A stretch of DNA of 64,000 bases from Aquanectria penicillioides (taxonomy: Eukaryota; Ascomycota; Sordariomycetes; Hypocreales; Nectriaceae), in the NCBI GenBank assembly GCA_003415625.1, contig PYIU01000001.1, forward strand, positions 4,154,746 through 4,218,745, read 5' to 3'. A program made the translations under genes and the position numbers. Within the stretch, counting starts at the first letter, position 1; every line of letters begins with the position of its first letter. The notes under the pieces are model-generated. The model searched no databases. It saw only the letters and a list, made by a program, of their open reading frames with translations, and had not been told where the DNA came from. Shown here piece by piece: positions 25,401-36,116 of this stretch.

Positions 25401-27018
25401 CACTCAGGGGATGCGGTATACCTCTGCGGTTAGGTCACTGCCCTGGCATATATCAACGCCAGATGCCATCATTTCAACTCTGAGATACTAAGAGGCCCGA
25501 GGGGCTTCGTCATCCTTGGTCAAACAACTACTATAGACTAGACTATGTGATTTTGCATGAGAAGAAGACGGCGAGAAAAGACAGTAGCGTGACGCCTGAT
25601 GAAGATGTTGCGATTGTAGAAATTGGAGCCCAGAGCCAATTGTTTGAGCATTGGCCATTTGGTTTCCTTTTAGGATGACCAATAATCGAGGTGATTGCCC
25701 ATGGAGATCGACGACACAGAAATGCCAGATGGCGTGCATTCGATTTGCGTAAACGGCGTTTGGCATTAACTGTGCCTAGTAGTTTCTAGTCGGATAGACC
25801 AGCCCATGAGGACAACCTAGGACACAGATGCCAGTGTCCTGGTATGTCACCGCACACGAAGTGTCGCATGTTTGTCCATGACACGGGTGCGGGGCCCATG
25901 CTGGTGGGGATGCAGGAGATGTGACGCATCGCGTCCCTTTATTGCTTTGTCCCTGGGCCAGAACCAAAAGCTGGACTTTTGATGAGGACAGCGTCGAGTG
26001 AGATGAACCAAGTGGTCTCACATGTTGGGTGAGTTCCGGGTCCCCGAGGCGAAAGGTCTCGGGGTAGCCAACCAGGCAGGGTTAGAGGTGGGTTTCAATA
26101 CGATCATGTACCATTATTGGCACCTTTTGTCTTTTGCCTCGCGGGATTAGATGATTGTTGGGGGCAAGGAGAATGCAGGAATCAGGTCAGGGGGGGTGCT
26201 ATACCTCGCGGCGAAATGTCTACAATGGCTTGATCTCGTTGAGCTTTTGGAATCTCGATGCTCCGCTTCAGCCTCTGCTTCAGGTGTCCCTACTCTGCTT
26301 CTGTGCGGCTGCACAACATTACAGTGCATTGCCAGGTAGTTTATTGCCTACAGCAGCCGAAACGGCGACCCATGGCAGGCACCAGGCTGGGATACAGGAA
26401 GGACGGTCGGCGCTAATTATAGGCAGGTGCCAGGGACCTAGTTACGTAGCTTGAGTCCCAAGCTGGGAACCCCTCCTCCATGAAGCTCGCGGTTGACTGT
26501 CATCCCAGGATCCATCGCGTAATGCGGCGCAGGCGCAAAAATAGCACCGGCTTGGTAGCGAGGGAGGTACCTTTGGGCTGACAGGTACCTCTTGGTTTCG
26601 CGGGCTGCCCAGCCTCATCGCCATGTACCAATTGCTCTCCAAATCACGCACCGCTTAACAAAACATCCCGTCGAGCTTCTTTGTGATTCTCCCACTCGTC
26701 ATCCCAAGTGGGTCCCTGCCTACAGCTGATTGGCACCTGTCGTCATCGCGCAACCTCCTAACCTCCTCCGCCCTGCGGGCTGCCCCGCCGTCGATCGAAT
26801 TGCCCCGCCATCCGCCATCCAGAGTCGAGAATCACAGGAGCTGGGAGGGACAAAGCTTCCAGCAAAACCACGTCCAGTCCCTTGGGTCTTTGTATCCCGG
26901 CGCTTCCTGAGATTTACTATTAAAGCTTGGCCTCATCCGCCTCCTCCAGCTCCCGAAAGCTTCCCTTCTACATCCACATCCACACACACACATTCACAAA
27001 CCCCATCAAGACATCATC
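22476..27018. other. Long gene-free region
   Basis: About 4.5 kb in which I cannot support any gene. The longest open frame (23526-24059, minus, 177 codons) has no domain, signal or recognisable composition. Part of the region is AT-rich. Around 26560-26592 a short inverted repeat (GAGGTACC ... GGTACCTC) and several AGGTACCT-like palindromes occur. No terminal repeats, transposase remnants or tRNA-like folds were seen. The last 350 bp or so should hold the FKBP12 promoter; from about 26930 the sequence is C/T-rich, as in many leaders. Confidence 0.5.
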
Positions 27019-27815
27019 ATGGTTTCCAAGACCATCCTCCAGGAGGGCTCCGGTGCCATCCCCCAGGTCGGCCAGACTGTTACCATTGAGTACACTGGCT
27101 ACCTTAAGGATGCCTCCAAGCCCGACTCCAAGGGCAACAAGTACTGTTCCTCTTGCATTTGTCCTGAATTTAGCTAACGCCCGCTCCACCAGGTTCGACT
27201 CTTCCGTCGGCCGTGGTGACTTCGTTGTCAAGATTGGCGTTGGTCAGGTTATCCAGGGTACATAAACCTGTCCCCTCCAACTTCCCCTCTTCTGCCGCCG
27301 AATTCCCCAATTCTAACAGCTGCGCCTCCTCTAGGTTGGGACAAGGGTGTCACCACCATGAAGGTTGGCGAGAAGGCCACCCTCGACATCCCCAGGTATG
27401 CCTCACCCTCTTTGGCTTCGTTGCATGTGCCTTGATCTTTACTAACAATGCCCCTAGTGATGAAGGATACGGCGCTCGGTAAGCCCCCCGTCTCTTGAGC
27501 ATTTTCCCAAACCAATTGCATTGCCCAATACCACAAACGTGATCCCCAGCCCCCGCTCGACACCCCTCGACTCGTTTCATCGGCAACGGGATATTCTTAC
27601 CATTGATCCCGACATGGAGCTTATCGCACCATCACCGCCAGCTTCCTAGAATGGACCCGATTGAATATAATCTAACGAGTCATCCTGCAGCGGCTTCCCC
27701 GGCCACATTCCCCCCAACTCAGACCTCATCTTGTAAGGACTCGTCACATTCCCATCCCCTGTATCGTGATGCTGATAGTGTCCGTAGCGATGTCGAGCTC
27801 AAGAATGTTCGATAG
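27019..27815 (+). CDS. FPR1: FKBP-type peptidyl-prolyl cis-trans isomerase, FKBP12
   Basis: Six exons, 27019-27140, 27193-27257, 27335-27395, 27458-27478 (21 nt), 27691-27732 and 27788-27815, give exactly 112 residues, the standard FKBP12 length. All junctions keep the phase and rebuild the family sequence. Residues that line the active site and the FK506/rapamycin pocket are present: Tyr in VTIEYTGYL, Phe-Asp in FDSS, Val-Ile in GQVIQG, Trp in GWDKG, Tyr in DEGYGAR, and Phe in DLIFDVEL. The enzyme catalyses proline isomerisation in the cytosol. Bound to FK506 or rapamycin it inhibits calcineurin or TOR, respectively. Introns are 52, 77, 62, 212 and 55 bp. The short exons hide the gene from simple frame scanning. 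Confidence 0.96.
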
Positions 27816-30291
27816 ATGCGTTATTGATTAAGCCGTCTCCGTTTATTTGCTCTAGGTATTAAAAAGGATACTTGGGCTTTCGTGTCTGAGGTTGCCTCTT
27901 TCGAAGCTCGGCCATGAATACTGGCCCCCACCTTGGTTCTAATGTTCTCTAGGAGAGAGTTGCAGTAGGTTCCGTCATTGCGGAAGCTCTACAGCTTCTA
28001 GAGAGTCTTTGCGAGCGGCTGAATAAACATATGAAAGAACTGAGCATGCACTTATATATTAAGTGACGTTGTGCAAACCATACCATGCGAACCATGCGTT
28101 CTCTAATGGATTTGTTTCCAAAATGCAGTGCCCAGGAATTTCGAGAGGTGTATTGAAAAGCCATGATTGGAGAGCCATATCCTACCGTGGAGGCCAAATT
28201 TAAAGCTCCACTGCAATGTCTCTCTGGTTTATTTATATTTCCCACACTAAATCTGCAATTCAAGACCGGGTACACTTACATCTCCTTGAGCGGCACCACA
28301 ATGTGATCAAGGTTTGATAAAAAAAAACCCACGTCTACCAGTGTAATTCACTGTTGAAAAGAGCGAAATATTTCGACATGAGCAGGAAGCTACAATGATG
28401 AGGCACTCACTTGACCCACCGAGCATCAACCGTAAAAAACGATGGGTTTGAGTGTCGCCGCGAATGTGAGAGCAATAGCATATGAATACTAAATATGCAT
28501 GAACTGGATCTCATTACTGGGCCGATGTTTTGTGGCAGGGCATTAGTGATCTGTATTATAGCCACTATAGTTTGTATATATTTTTTTTGCTTGATACCAT
28601 ATCTCTTGAGTCCATTACTCCAGACATGCAATACGCAACCTGCAGCCTAGGCATTGTTTTGGATGCCGATTTTCACCGATTTACACGTAGTAAGAATCAG
28701 GGTCTCACAATTATTTCATCACGGCCTATTTGGGTGATCATAAGCTATAAATTAGTGCAAGAACTGAAGTCAAGCAAGATTGGGTCCAGAGTTGATCACA
28801 ATCACGGACGGGCCGTATCTTGGGATATTCTTGAACAAAAATATTTCGTAATAGCCACGGATAGGATACGGTCACCCTTTAGAAGACCTAAACACCATTA
28901 AAAGGACAAGGCTATCTATGTTTGGGTGACAGAAAGCCATTGCCCCCATCCACTCATCAATTTGTACCTGATAGCTTCCTTCCCAAATTCGTGTTTGACG
29001 AACAAGGCTAGGTCATCTTGTGTCGCCGATTCTGTATCAATGATGGAGCAGTTGAGATGAGAGGGTTTAATTACAATGTACGTTTTATAGCCTTCCTAAG
29101 ATGATGGCGTATGAGTTGAGGTTTCAACTATCCGCCTCAACGAAACGATGCCGAGTGTGTGAGGCTCATGAGTGCTCGAGTCGGAATGGCAAAGTTTCCT
29201 TGGGTCCAGATGACAGCACAAATATGTATTCGAGGAGCTGGCAGAGACCATGGCCCTCTCACACATCTATATTCAACTTGGAGAGACCGAGTGTATCGTG
29301 GGATGTGGCATGTAATGGAAACTTTCATCGGTGAGGATCTCGGCCTCCAACATGTGCAGCTGCGGAATGTTCAATCGCACTAAGCAGCCATGCCAAGTCC
29401 ACATAAGAAAATATAATTTTGGTGAGAAGGAGTGGGTGTATATGCCATTAATAACTTGAATCTCAGGGGAAGACAGCCAGATTATCATGAGCACCCCCAC
29501 TAACTGCGATAGGACTTATGATTTGCTGTAGCACCTAGCGGGCATGTGTTGGTGTTCACGCCGTGCCATGTGGAAAGATCAGGCAGGTTTACATAGGACA
29601 GTAGTAACTCAAAAAATTCGAACCAAGACATCCCCACCTATTGCCGTTCATAGCGAGGTTGGAGGCACTTCATTCGCTACAAGTCTCGTTGAGCAACCTA
29701 CCTGAGGTTCGAATTTTTTGAGTTACTACAGTAGTGTGGCGCCTACATGCATGGAACAGTGGTGTGCCAACCTGGAAGGTGTGCCCCGCCCCACCTTGTT
29801 CCCTCGTCACTGCCCCTCATTCCGTTCTGCCTCTGCCCCTGCTTGTGGCCTCTGCTCCCTGGCCCAGGCGTTCAGGCAGGCAGCGAAGCATCCAGCAGCT
29901 TATGCGCCCCGCCACTTGTAATCAACCCTCCATTACCTCATCAGCACGGCTGCCACATCGCCTCAGCCTCCGAGACCACCCTACTCCATCTTTTCTATTT
30001 CTCATCAAACATCCTCGACTCGAACGATTCTTCTCTCAACGACGTCACAAGAGAGCTCCCCATCCACCTCTTCCTGCGATACCTTCCGCCATCGCAGGCT
30101 CTTCCGTCTTCCCCTCACCTCACTGTCCCTGAAACCAGCTCCTTGGCGGGGTCAAGCTCTGTCTTGTGCCGCACCCGTCCTTGACGACTTCTTCCCACAC
30201 CACCTCCAAGATTTCTGACCCGTCCGCTACTGACAAGCTGGGGAAGCGAAAGCTCTCCAACGGGGAGTCACCTACATCCCACAAACGCATC
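27816..30291. other. Intergenic region, mostly AT-rich, with a foldback element
   Basis: About 2.5 kb between FKBP12 and E1. Except for the 129-bp foldback listed separately, I see no gene or repeat. From about 29905 to the E1 start the sequence is C/T-rich and free of ATG, consistent with a 5' leader. Confidence 0.5.
29601..29729. repeat. Foldback element with perfect 24-bp inverted termini (MITE-like)
   Basis: Positions 29601-29624 and 29706-29729 are perfect reverse complements, separated by 81 bp of unrelated sequence. The terminal sequence begins GTAGTAACTC and ends TTCGAACC on the left arm. If the ends are trimmed to ACTC...GAGT, a TA dinucleotide lies on each side, as expected for Tc1/mariner-type insertion; this trimming is inference. 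No coding capacity exists. It could instead be a simple hairpin or a transcription-stop structure. Confidence 0.6.
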
Positions 30292-33200
30292 ATGACTGTG
30301 AGTTTCTGACCTTGAGCCATCATCCCAACCCCACGACAGAGCTTTGTTGTCATGACCGACCGCTTTCGTGCGACCCCAGCCTCAACACTTCTGAGCAGGC
30401 AGCCTTCTTCTCGAGATCCCGCCGGCTGTGACCTCCTACTGACTGCAGCTTCCTGCGCAGGAATCCACGCTTCCCGAGGTCGACCTCGCGACCCGCATGC
30501 AGGTCGACTCCTCCGTCGTTGGTAACACCGAGATCGATGAGTCCCTTTACAGCCGACAGCTCTACGTTCTTGGCCACGAGGCCATGAAGCGAATGAGTGC
30601 TTCAAATGTCCTTGTCGTTGGCCTTAAGGGTCTAGGTGTTGAGATCGCCAAGAACATCGCCTTGGCCGGTGTCAAGAGCCTCACTGTCTACGACCCCACT
30701 CCCGTTCAGATCGCCGACCTGTCCTCCCAGTTCTTTCTTACCACTGAGGATGTTGGAAAGCCTCGAGATGAGGTCACCGCCCCTCGAGTCGCCGAGCTCA
30801 ACGCATACACCCCTGTGAAGGTCCACCAGTCTCCCGGGTAAGTACCGACTCTAGGCGAGCACCTGGAGGTGCTTAACTGACCGCCTCACTAGCCTCACCG
30901 AGAACCTCTCGCAGTTCGACAAGTACCAGATCGTTGTCTTGACTAATGTTCCCATCGACTCGCAAAAGGCGATTGCCGACTATGCCCATACCAAGGGTAT
31001 CTACGTCGTCATTGCTGACACTTTTGGTCTTTTTGGCTCCATCTTTTGCGACTTTGGCGATAAGTTCACCGTCATGGACCCCACTGGCGAAACCCCCTTA
31101 GCGGCATCGTTGCTGGAATTGATGAGGAGGGCCTTGTTTCTGCCCTTGACGAAACACGACACGGCCTCGAGGACGGCGACCATGTGACTTTCACCGAGGT
31201 TGAGGGCATGGAGGCTCTAAACAATGCTGAGCCCCGCAAGATTACCGTCAAGGGCCCCTACACCTTCTCGATCGGCGATGTCAGCGGTCTTGGGCAGTAT
31301 ACGCGTGGTGGAATGTACCAACAAGTTAAGATGCCCAAGATTATCGACTTCAAGACTTTCACCTCCGCCCTGAAGGAGCCCGAGTTTCTGGTTTCAGACT
31401 TTGCCAAGTTCGACCGACCCCAGCAACTTCACCTCGGCTTTCAAGCTCTGCACGCTTTCCAACTTTCGAAGAAGCGACTCCCCAACCCCATGGACGACGA
31501 AGATGCCACCATCGTGCTTGGTGCGGCTAAGAAGTTTGCCGAAGAGGAGGGTCTCGAAATTGAACTGGATGAGAAATTGCTGAAGGAGCTAAGTTACCAG
31601 GCCATGGGTGATCTCAGCCCCATGGCAGCCTTCTTCGGTGGTATCACCGCTCAAGAGATTCTGAAGGCCGTCTCCGGAAAGTTCCAGCCTATCACCCAAT
31701 GGATGTACTTCGATTCTCTTGAATCCCTACCTACCACCACCAAGCGATCCGTTGAGCTCTGTAAGCCCATTGGTAGTCGCTATGATGGCCAAATTGCTGT
31801 TTTCGGTACCGAATACCAGCAGAAGATTGCAAACTTGAAGCAGTTCCTCGTTGGTGCCGGTGCTATTGGTTGTGAGATGCTCAAGAACTGGGCAATGATT
31901 GGTCTGGGTACAGGGCCCGAAGGCAAGATCTGGGTGACTGATATGGACTCTATCGAGCGCAGTAACCTGAACAGACAGTTTCTCTTCCGTGCCGACGATG
32001 TCGGCCACATGAAGAGCGACTGCGCCGCCAAGGCTGTTCAGCGTATGAATCCTGAGCTGGAGGGCCACATTGTGACTCTGAAGGAACGGGTGAGCCCCGA
32101 GACCGAGAACGTCTTCAACGAGGAGTTTTGGCAAAACCTTGATGGTGTCACTAACGCCCTCGACAATGTTGAGGCTCGAACATATGTTGATCGACGATGC
32201 GTTTTCTTCCGAAAGCCTCTGCTTGAGAGTGGTACTCTTGGCACCAAGGGCAACACTCAAGTTGTTCTTCCCCATCTCACCGAGTCTTACTCCTCTTCCC
32301 AGGACCCCCCTGAGAAGGAGTTCCCCATGTGCACTATCCGAAGCTTCCCTAACCGCATCGAACATACTATTGCTTGGGCCAAGGAATACATGTTTGAGAG
32401 GTGTTTCGTCAAGGCCCCTCAGACCGTCAACCTATACCTCGCCCAGCCTAACTTCCTTGAGACTACTTTGAAGCAAGGCGGTAACCAGAAGGAGACACTG
32501 GAGACTATTCGCAACTACCTGACCACCGAGCGACCTCGAACCTTTGAGGACTGCATTGCCTGGGCCCGCATGATCTTCGAGACAGAGTTCGCCAACAAGA
32601 TCCAGCAGCTGCTCTATAACTTCCCAAAGGATGCGACGACCTCCACTAACACCCCGTTCTGGTCTGGCCCCAAGCGCGCCCCCGATGCGCTTAAGTTCGA
32701 CCCCAACAACCCCACTCACTTTGGATTTGTTGTAGCCGCGGCAAACCTACATGCCTTTAACTACAACATCAAGTCCCCTGGTACTGACAAGGCCATCTAC
32801 CTGCGCGAGCTGGAAAATGTTATCGTACCTGACTTCTCCCCTGACTCAAACGTTAAGATTCAGGCAGATGACAAGGACCCTGTAAGAGCTATTCCGCATT
32901 ATTTCTCTCTTTAGGGCACCACTAATCAGCAACAAGGACCCGAACGCCGAGGTTGCAGATGACGGCGATGAGCTAGACAAGTTGATTGCAAGCCTCCCCT
33001 CTCCCAACACACTGTCTGGCTTCCAGCTGGTACCTGTGGACTTTGAGAAGGACGACGATTCCAACCATCACATCGACTTCATCACTACTTGCAGTAACTT
33101 AAGAGCCGAAAACTACAAGATCGAGGCCGCGGATCGACACAAGACCAAATTCATCGCTGGCAAGATCATTCCCGCCATCGCCACCACCACTGCCTTAGTA

Positions 33201-33665
33201 ACCGGTCTAGTTGTTCTGGAACTGTACAAGGTTATTGATGGCAAGGATGATCTTGAGCAATACAAGAATGGTTTCATCAACCTGGCCCTTCCCTTCTTTG
33301 GCTTTAGTGAGCCCATTGCCAGCCCCAAGGTTGAGTACAAGGGACCTCATGGCAAGGTTACGCTCGACAAGATCTGGGATCGATTCGAGTTGGGGGATGT
33401 TACTCTCCAAGAACTTCTGGACAACTTTAAGGACCGCGGTCTGACCATTAGCATGCTCAGCTCTGGTGTTAGCCTCTTGTACGCTTCGTTCTTCCCTCCA
33501 GCCAAGCTCAAGGATCGTTATGCCCTCAAGCTCAGCAAGCTCGTCGAGACCATCTCCAAGAAACCTATCCCTTCGCATCAGAAGGAAGTTATCTTCGAGA
33601 TTGTTGCCGAGGATCTAGATGAGGAGGATGTGGAAGTACCCTACATTAAGGTGAAGATTGCGTGA
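30292..33665 (+). CDS. UBA1: Ubiquitin-activating enzyme E1 (one-base frameshift in this sequence)
   Basis: Four exons, 30292-30297, 30449-30837, 30893-32881 and 32937-33665, predict about 1037 residues once one missing base is allowed for; yeast Uba1 has 1024. Visible domains are the inactive adenylation half ([17 protein letters not shown]), the first catalytic-cysteine half domain, the active adenylation domain ([17 protein letters not shown], then [12 protein letters not shown]), the catalytic Cys (about residue 612) in [10 protein letters not shown], and the C-terminal ubiquitin-fold domain ending in VPYIKVKIA. It activates ubiquitin with ATP and passes it to E2 enzymes, in nucleus and cytosol. 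The reading frame breaks in the run of five C at 31093-31097. Protein continuity and the phase of the following intron both require six C, so a sequencing error is likely. The first exon codes only for Met-Thr. Confidence 0.93.
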
Positions 33666-34627
33666 TGTGGCCAATGTGTACAGTTTGGGTGACATAGATG
33701 ATGGCGGGGTGATGATAACAGCCAACTCAATTGGCTGAATGCAGTGGATGATCCATAAAGATAGATGAATACTACGCTCTGCCCTTTTCTCCCTACGGAA
33801 CCAGACATATCAAACAAGTTGACATTGATATACTACTGCGGATAGGTTGTAGCACAGCTCGCCGATGTTGCCTCAATAGGCTCATTCACTGCTGAGGAGG
33901 GACAGGCTAAATACGATGGGGATTGCGGGGTTTTTCTTTATTAGCAACAGCAGTAATGGAAATGATAGGCACTCAAGGATGCTTGTAAATCGATGGAGAC
34001 ATTAGTGGCTTCAGCTTCGGTCTATAGGTATCCTTGGGGAAAATCGCTATGATTGCAAATGACGACATGGCGGAACCAAATTCATCTTGTAAGAGGATGG
34101 CGGAAAATCGAGCTTACCAGTACCTTTGTTGACAAAGCACTTCGTCATGCTATCAAGCGGCGTCCTGGTGATGACTGATGCAGGGCTGCAGTTAGGAAAA
34201 GCGGGGTGTTGGCCCAGTTGGATTACGCCACCATTATCAAGGGCAGGCCGGCCACTTGGAGGCTCCGACTCGGCTTGGGCTATGAAGCTGTAAGCTACGT
34301 TACTGAGGAGTTGCCGGAGCGTTCCCAACGTGGGTTAGCACATGTTAAAAAAAACAGAGGGCTTGAAGAGCCAAGGCCGTAGTGGTGTTGGGTTTTGTCA
34401 TGAGGGGCATGCTTGCTGAGAAAGAATTACGTAGTGAGCCGTGAAAGCAAAGAATGCTCTAATGCGTGGGCCCAAAAGGTGCAGGGAATGGGATGGCACC
34501 TTTGAGAGTGTGATTTGATATGATAGGATCCTTGATTTCCTCTTCTCTCATTCATCTCCACCAGATCAAGTATATATAGACGCCCATCATTCACTCGTTG
34601 TCGTGGTTCCGCTCCTCTTCCCTTCCA
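33666..34627. other. Intergenic region between E1 and the GST-like gene
   Basis: About 960 bp holding the 3' end of E1 and the promoter of the reductase gene. A TATA-like sequence (tatatata) lies at about 34570, roughly 55 bp before the start codon. No gene is seen. Confidence 0.5.
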
Positions 34628-36116
34628 ATGTCGATACAGAGATTCAGCATTCGAGCATTCAGAGCTTGCAACAGTAATCTACCGCACCAGCGCCACCTCG
34701 TTCGATCCGTGGCTTCATTCGCACAGACGTCATCATCAGAGTCGCCGTCACCAAAAACCAACACTCAGTTTCCAATTCAGATCAGAATGGTAGGTTAATT
34801 TACACTCAGTTCTCATGCAATTTTCTACAACTATATCCGAAGCTGCACCCGGCTGTTCATCGCTGGTATTGGACCACCGCCGTCTGATGTGATAACTCTC
34901 TCTCCCATTGGCAGTTACTGACACGGCTCAACCACAGGCCAGCACCACCACCAAGGTCACCGACTGGGTCAAGCCCGGCGATAAGTCGGGAGAGTTCAAG
35001 CGCCAGGTCAGCTCGTTCCGCGACTGGATCTCACGCAAGCCCGGTGCACAGTACCCTCCTGAAAAGGGCCGCTACCACCTCTACGTCAGCTACGCCTGCC
35101 CCTGGGCACACCGCACCCTCATCGCCCGCAAGCTCAAGGGCCTTGATGACATCGTCTCGTACTCAGTCGTTCACTGGCACCTTGCCCAGGGCGGCTGGCG
35201 CTTCGTCACCCCGAGGATACCGAGATTCCCGGTGAGAATGTGGTCCCGGACCCCATCGAGGGCCACGAGGCCTTCAAGAAGCTGAGCGACGTGTACTTTG
35301 AGTCGGAGGCGGACTTTAATGGACGATACACCGTACCTGTCTTGTACGACAAGAAGACCAAGCGCATCGTCAGCAATGAGAGTAGTGAGATTCTGCGCAT
35401 GTTTGGCACCGAGGTGAGTTTCCTCCAAGCCGGCTCGGAATTGTAGAGTGATGTGAAGCTAACCCAGCGGATCGTAGTTTGACGACATTATTGAGGATAA
35501 GTACAAGGCTGTCCAGCTATACCCTGAGGAGCTTCAGGCGAAGATTGAGGAGACTCACGAGTGGACCTACGATTTGATCAACAATGGCGTGTACAAGGCT
35601 GGTTTCGCCACTACCGGCGAGGCCTATGAGCGCAACGTTATTGCGCTGTTCGAGGCCCTTGACCGTGCTGAGAAGCACCTCTCTGAGCAGAAGGATGGCC
35701 CCTTTTACCTGGGTGCTACCCTGACTGAGGTCGATGTTCGATTGTGAGTTGTCAATACTTTTTTTTTTTTCTTCTTTTTTTTTTCCTCATGCGGGAGAAA
35801 ACATGCACCTTGAGAGATGAAAATGAGCTAACATCGAGTCTGTAGGTACGTGACCTTGGTCCGCTTCGACCCTGTCTACGTGCAGCACTTCAAGTGCAAC
35901 ATTCGAGACATCCGTTCAGGCTACCCAGCCCTGCACAAGTGGATGCGCAACCTGTACTGGACGCAGCCTGCGTTCAAGGACACCACGGAGTTCAACCACA
36001 TCAAGTGGCACTACACTCGCAGCCACACCCAGATCAACCCTCTCAGCATCACTCCCGTGGGCCCTCTGCCGCATATCCTGCCGCTCCAGGAGGAGGTTCC
36101 CGCTGCGCAGAAGTGA
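34628..36116 (+). CDS. Glutathionyl-hydroquinone reductase / xi-class glutathione transferase (one-base frameshift)
   Basis: Four exons, 34628-34789, 34938-35413, 35478-35743 and 35846-36116, predict 391 residues after one missing base is allowed for. The catalytic motif is [11 protein letters not shown], in which Cys forms the glutathione mixed disulfide. The C-terminal helical domain contains [28 protein letters not shown] and [10 protein letters not shown], typical of the ECM4/GTO/YqjG family. These enzymes remove glutathione from glutathionyl-hydroquinones. Exon 1 encodes a Ser/Arg-rich mitochondrial-like presequence. Its last codon is ATG, so a 338-residue form could start there. In exon 2 the frame breaks at the four C of 35209-35212; five C would restore it, and the exon length then fits both intron phases. 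I rejected the nearer acceptor at 34915 because it gives the wrong frame. Confidence 0.88.

Noticed and set aside
29700..29729. tRNA T-arm-like string GGTTCGAA
   Set aside because: It is part of the inverted repeat; no acceptor, D or anticodon stem can be formed around it.
31727..32365. 212-codon frame on the minus strand
   Set aside because: Antisense shadow of the E1 coding sequence.
34047..34328. 93-codon frame on the minus strand between E1 and the reductase
   Set aside because: No recognisable features and no splice partners.
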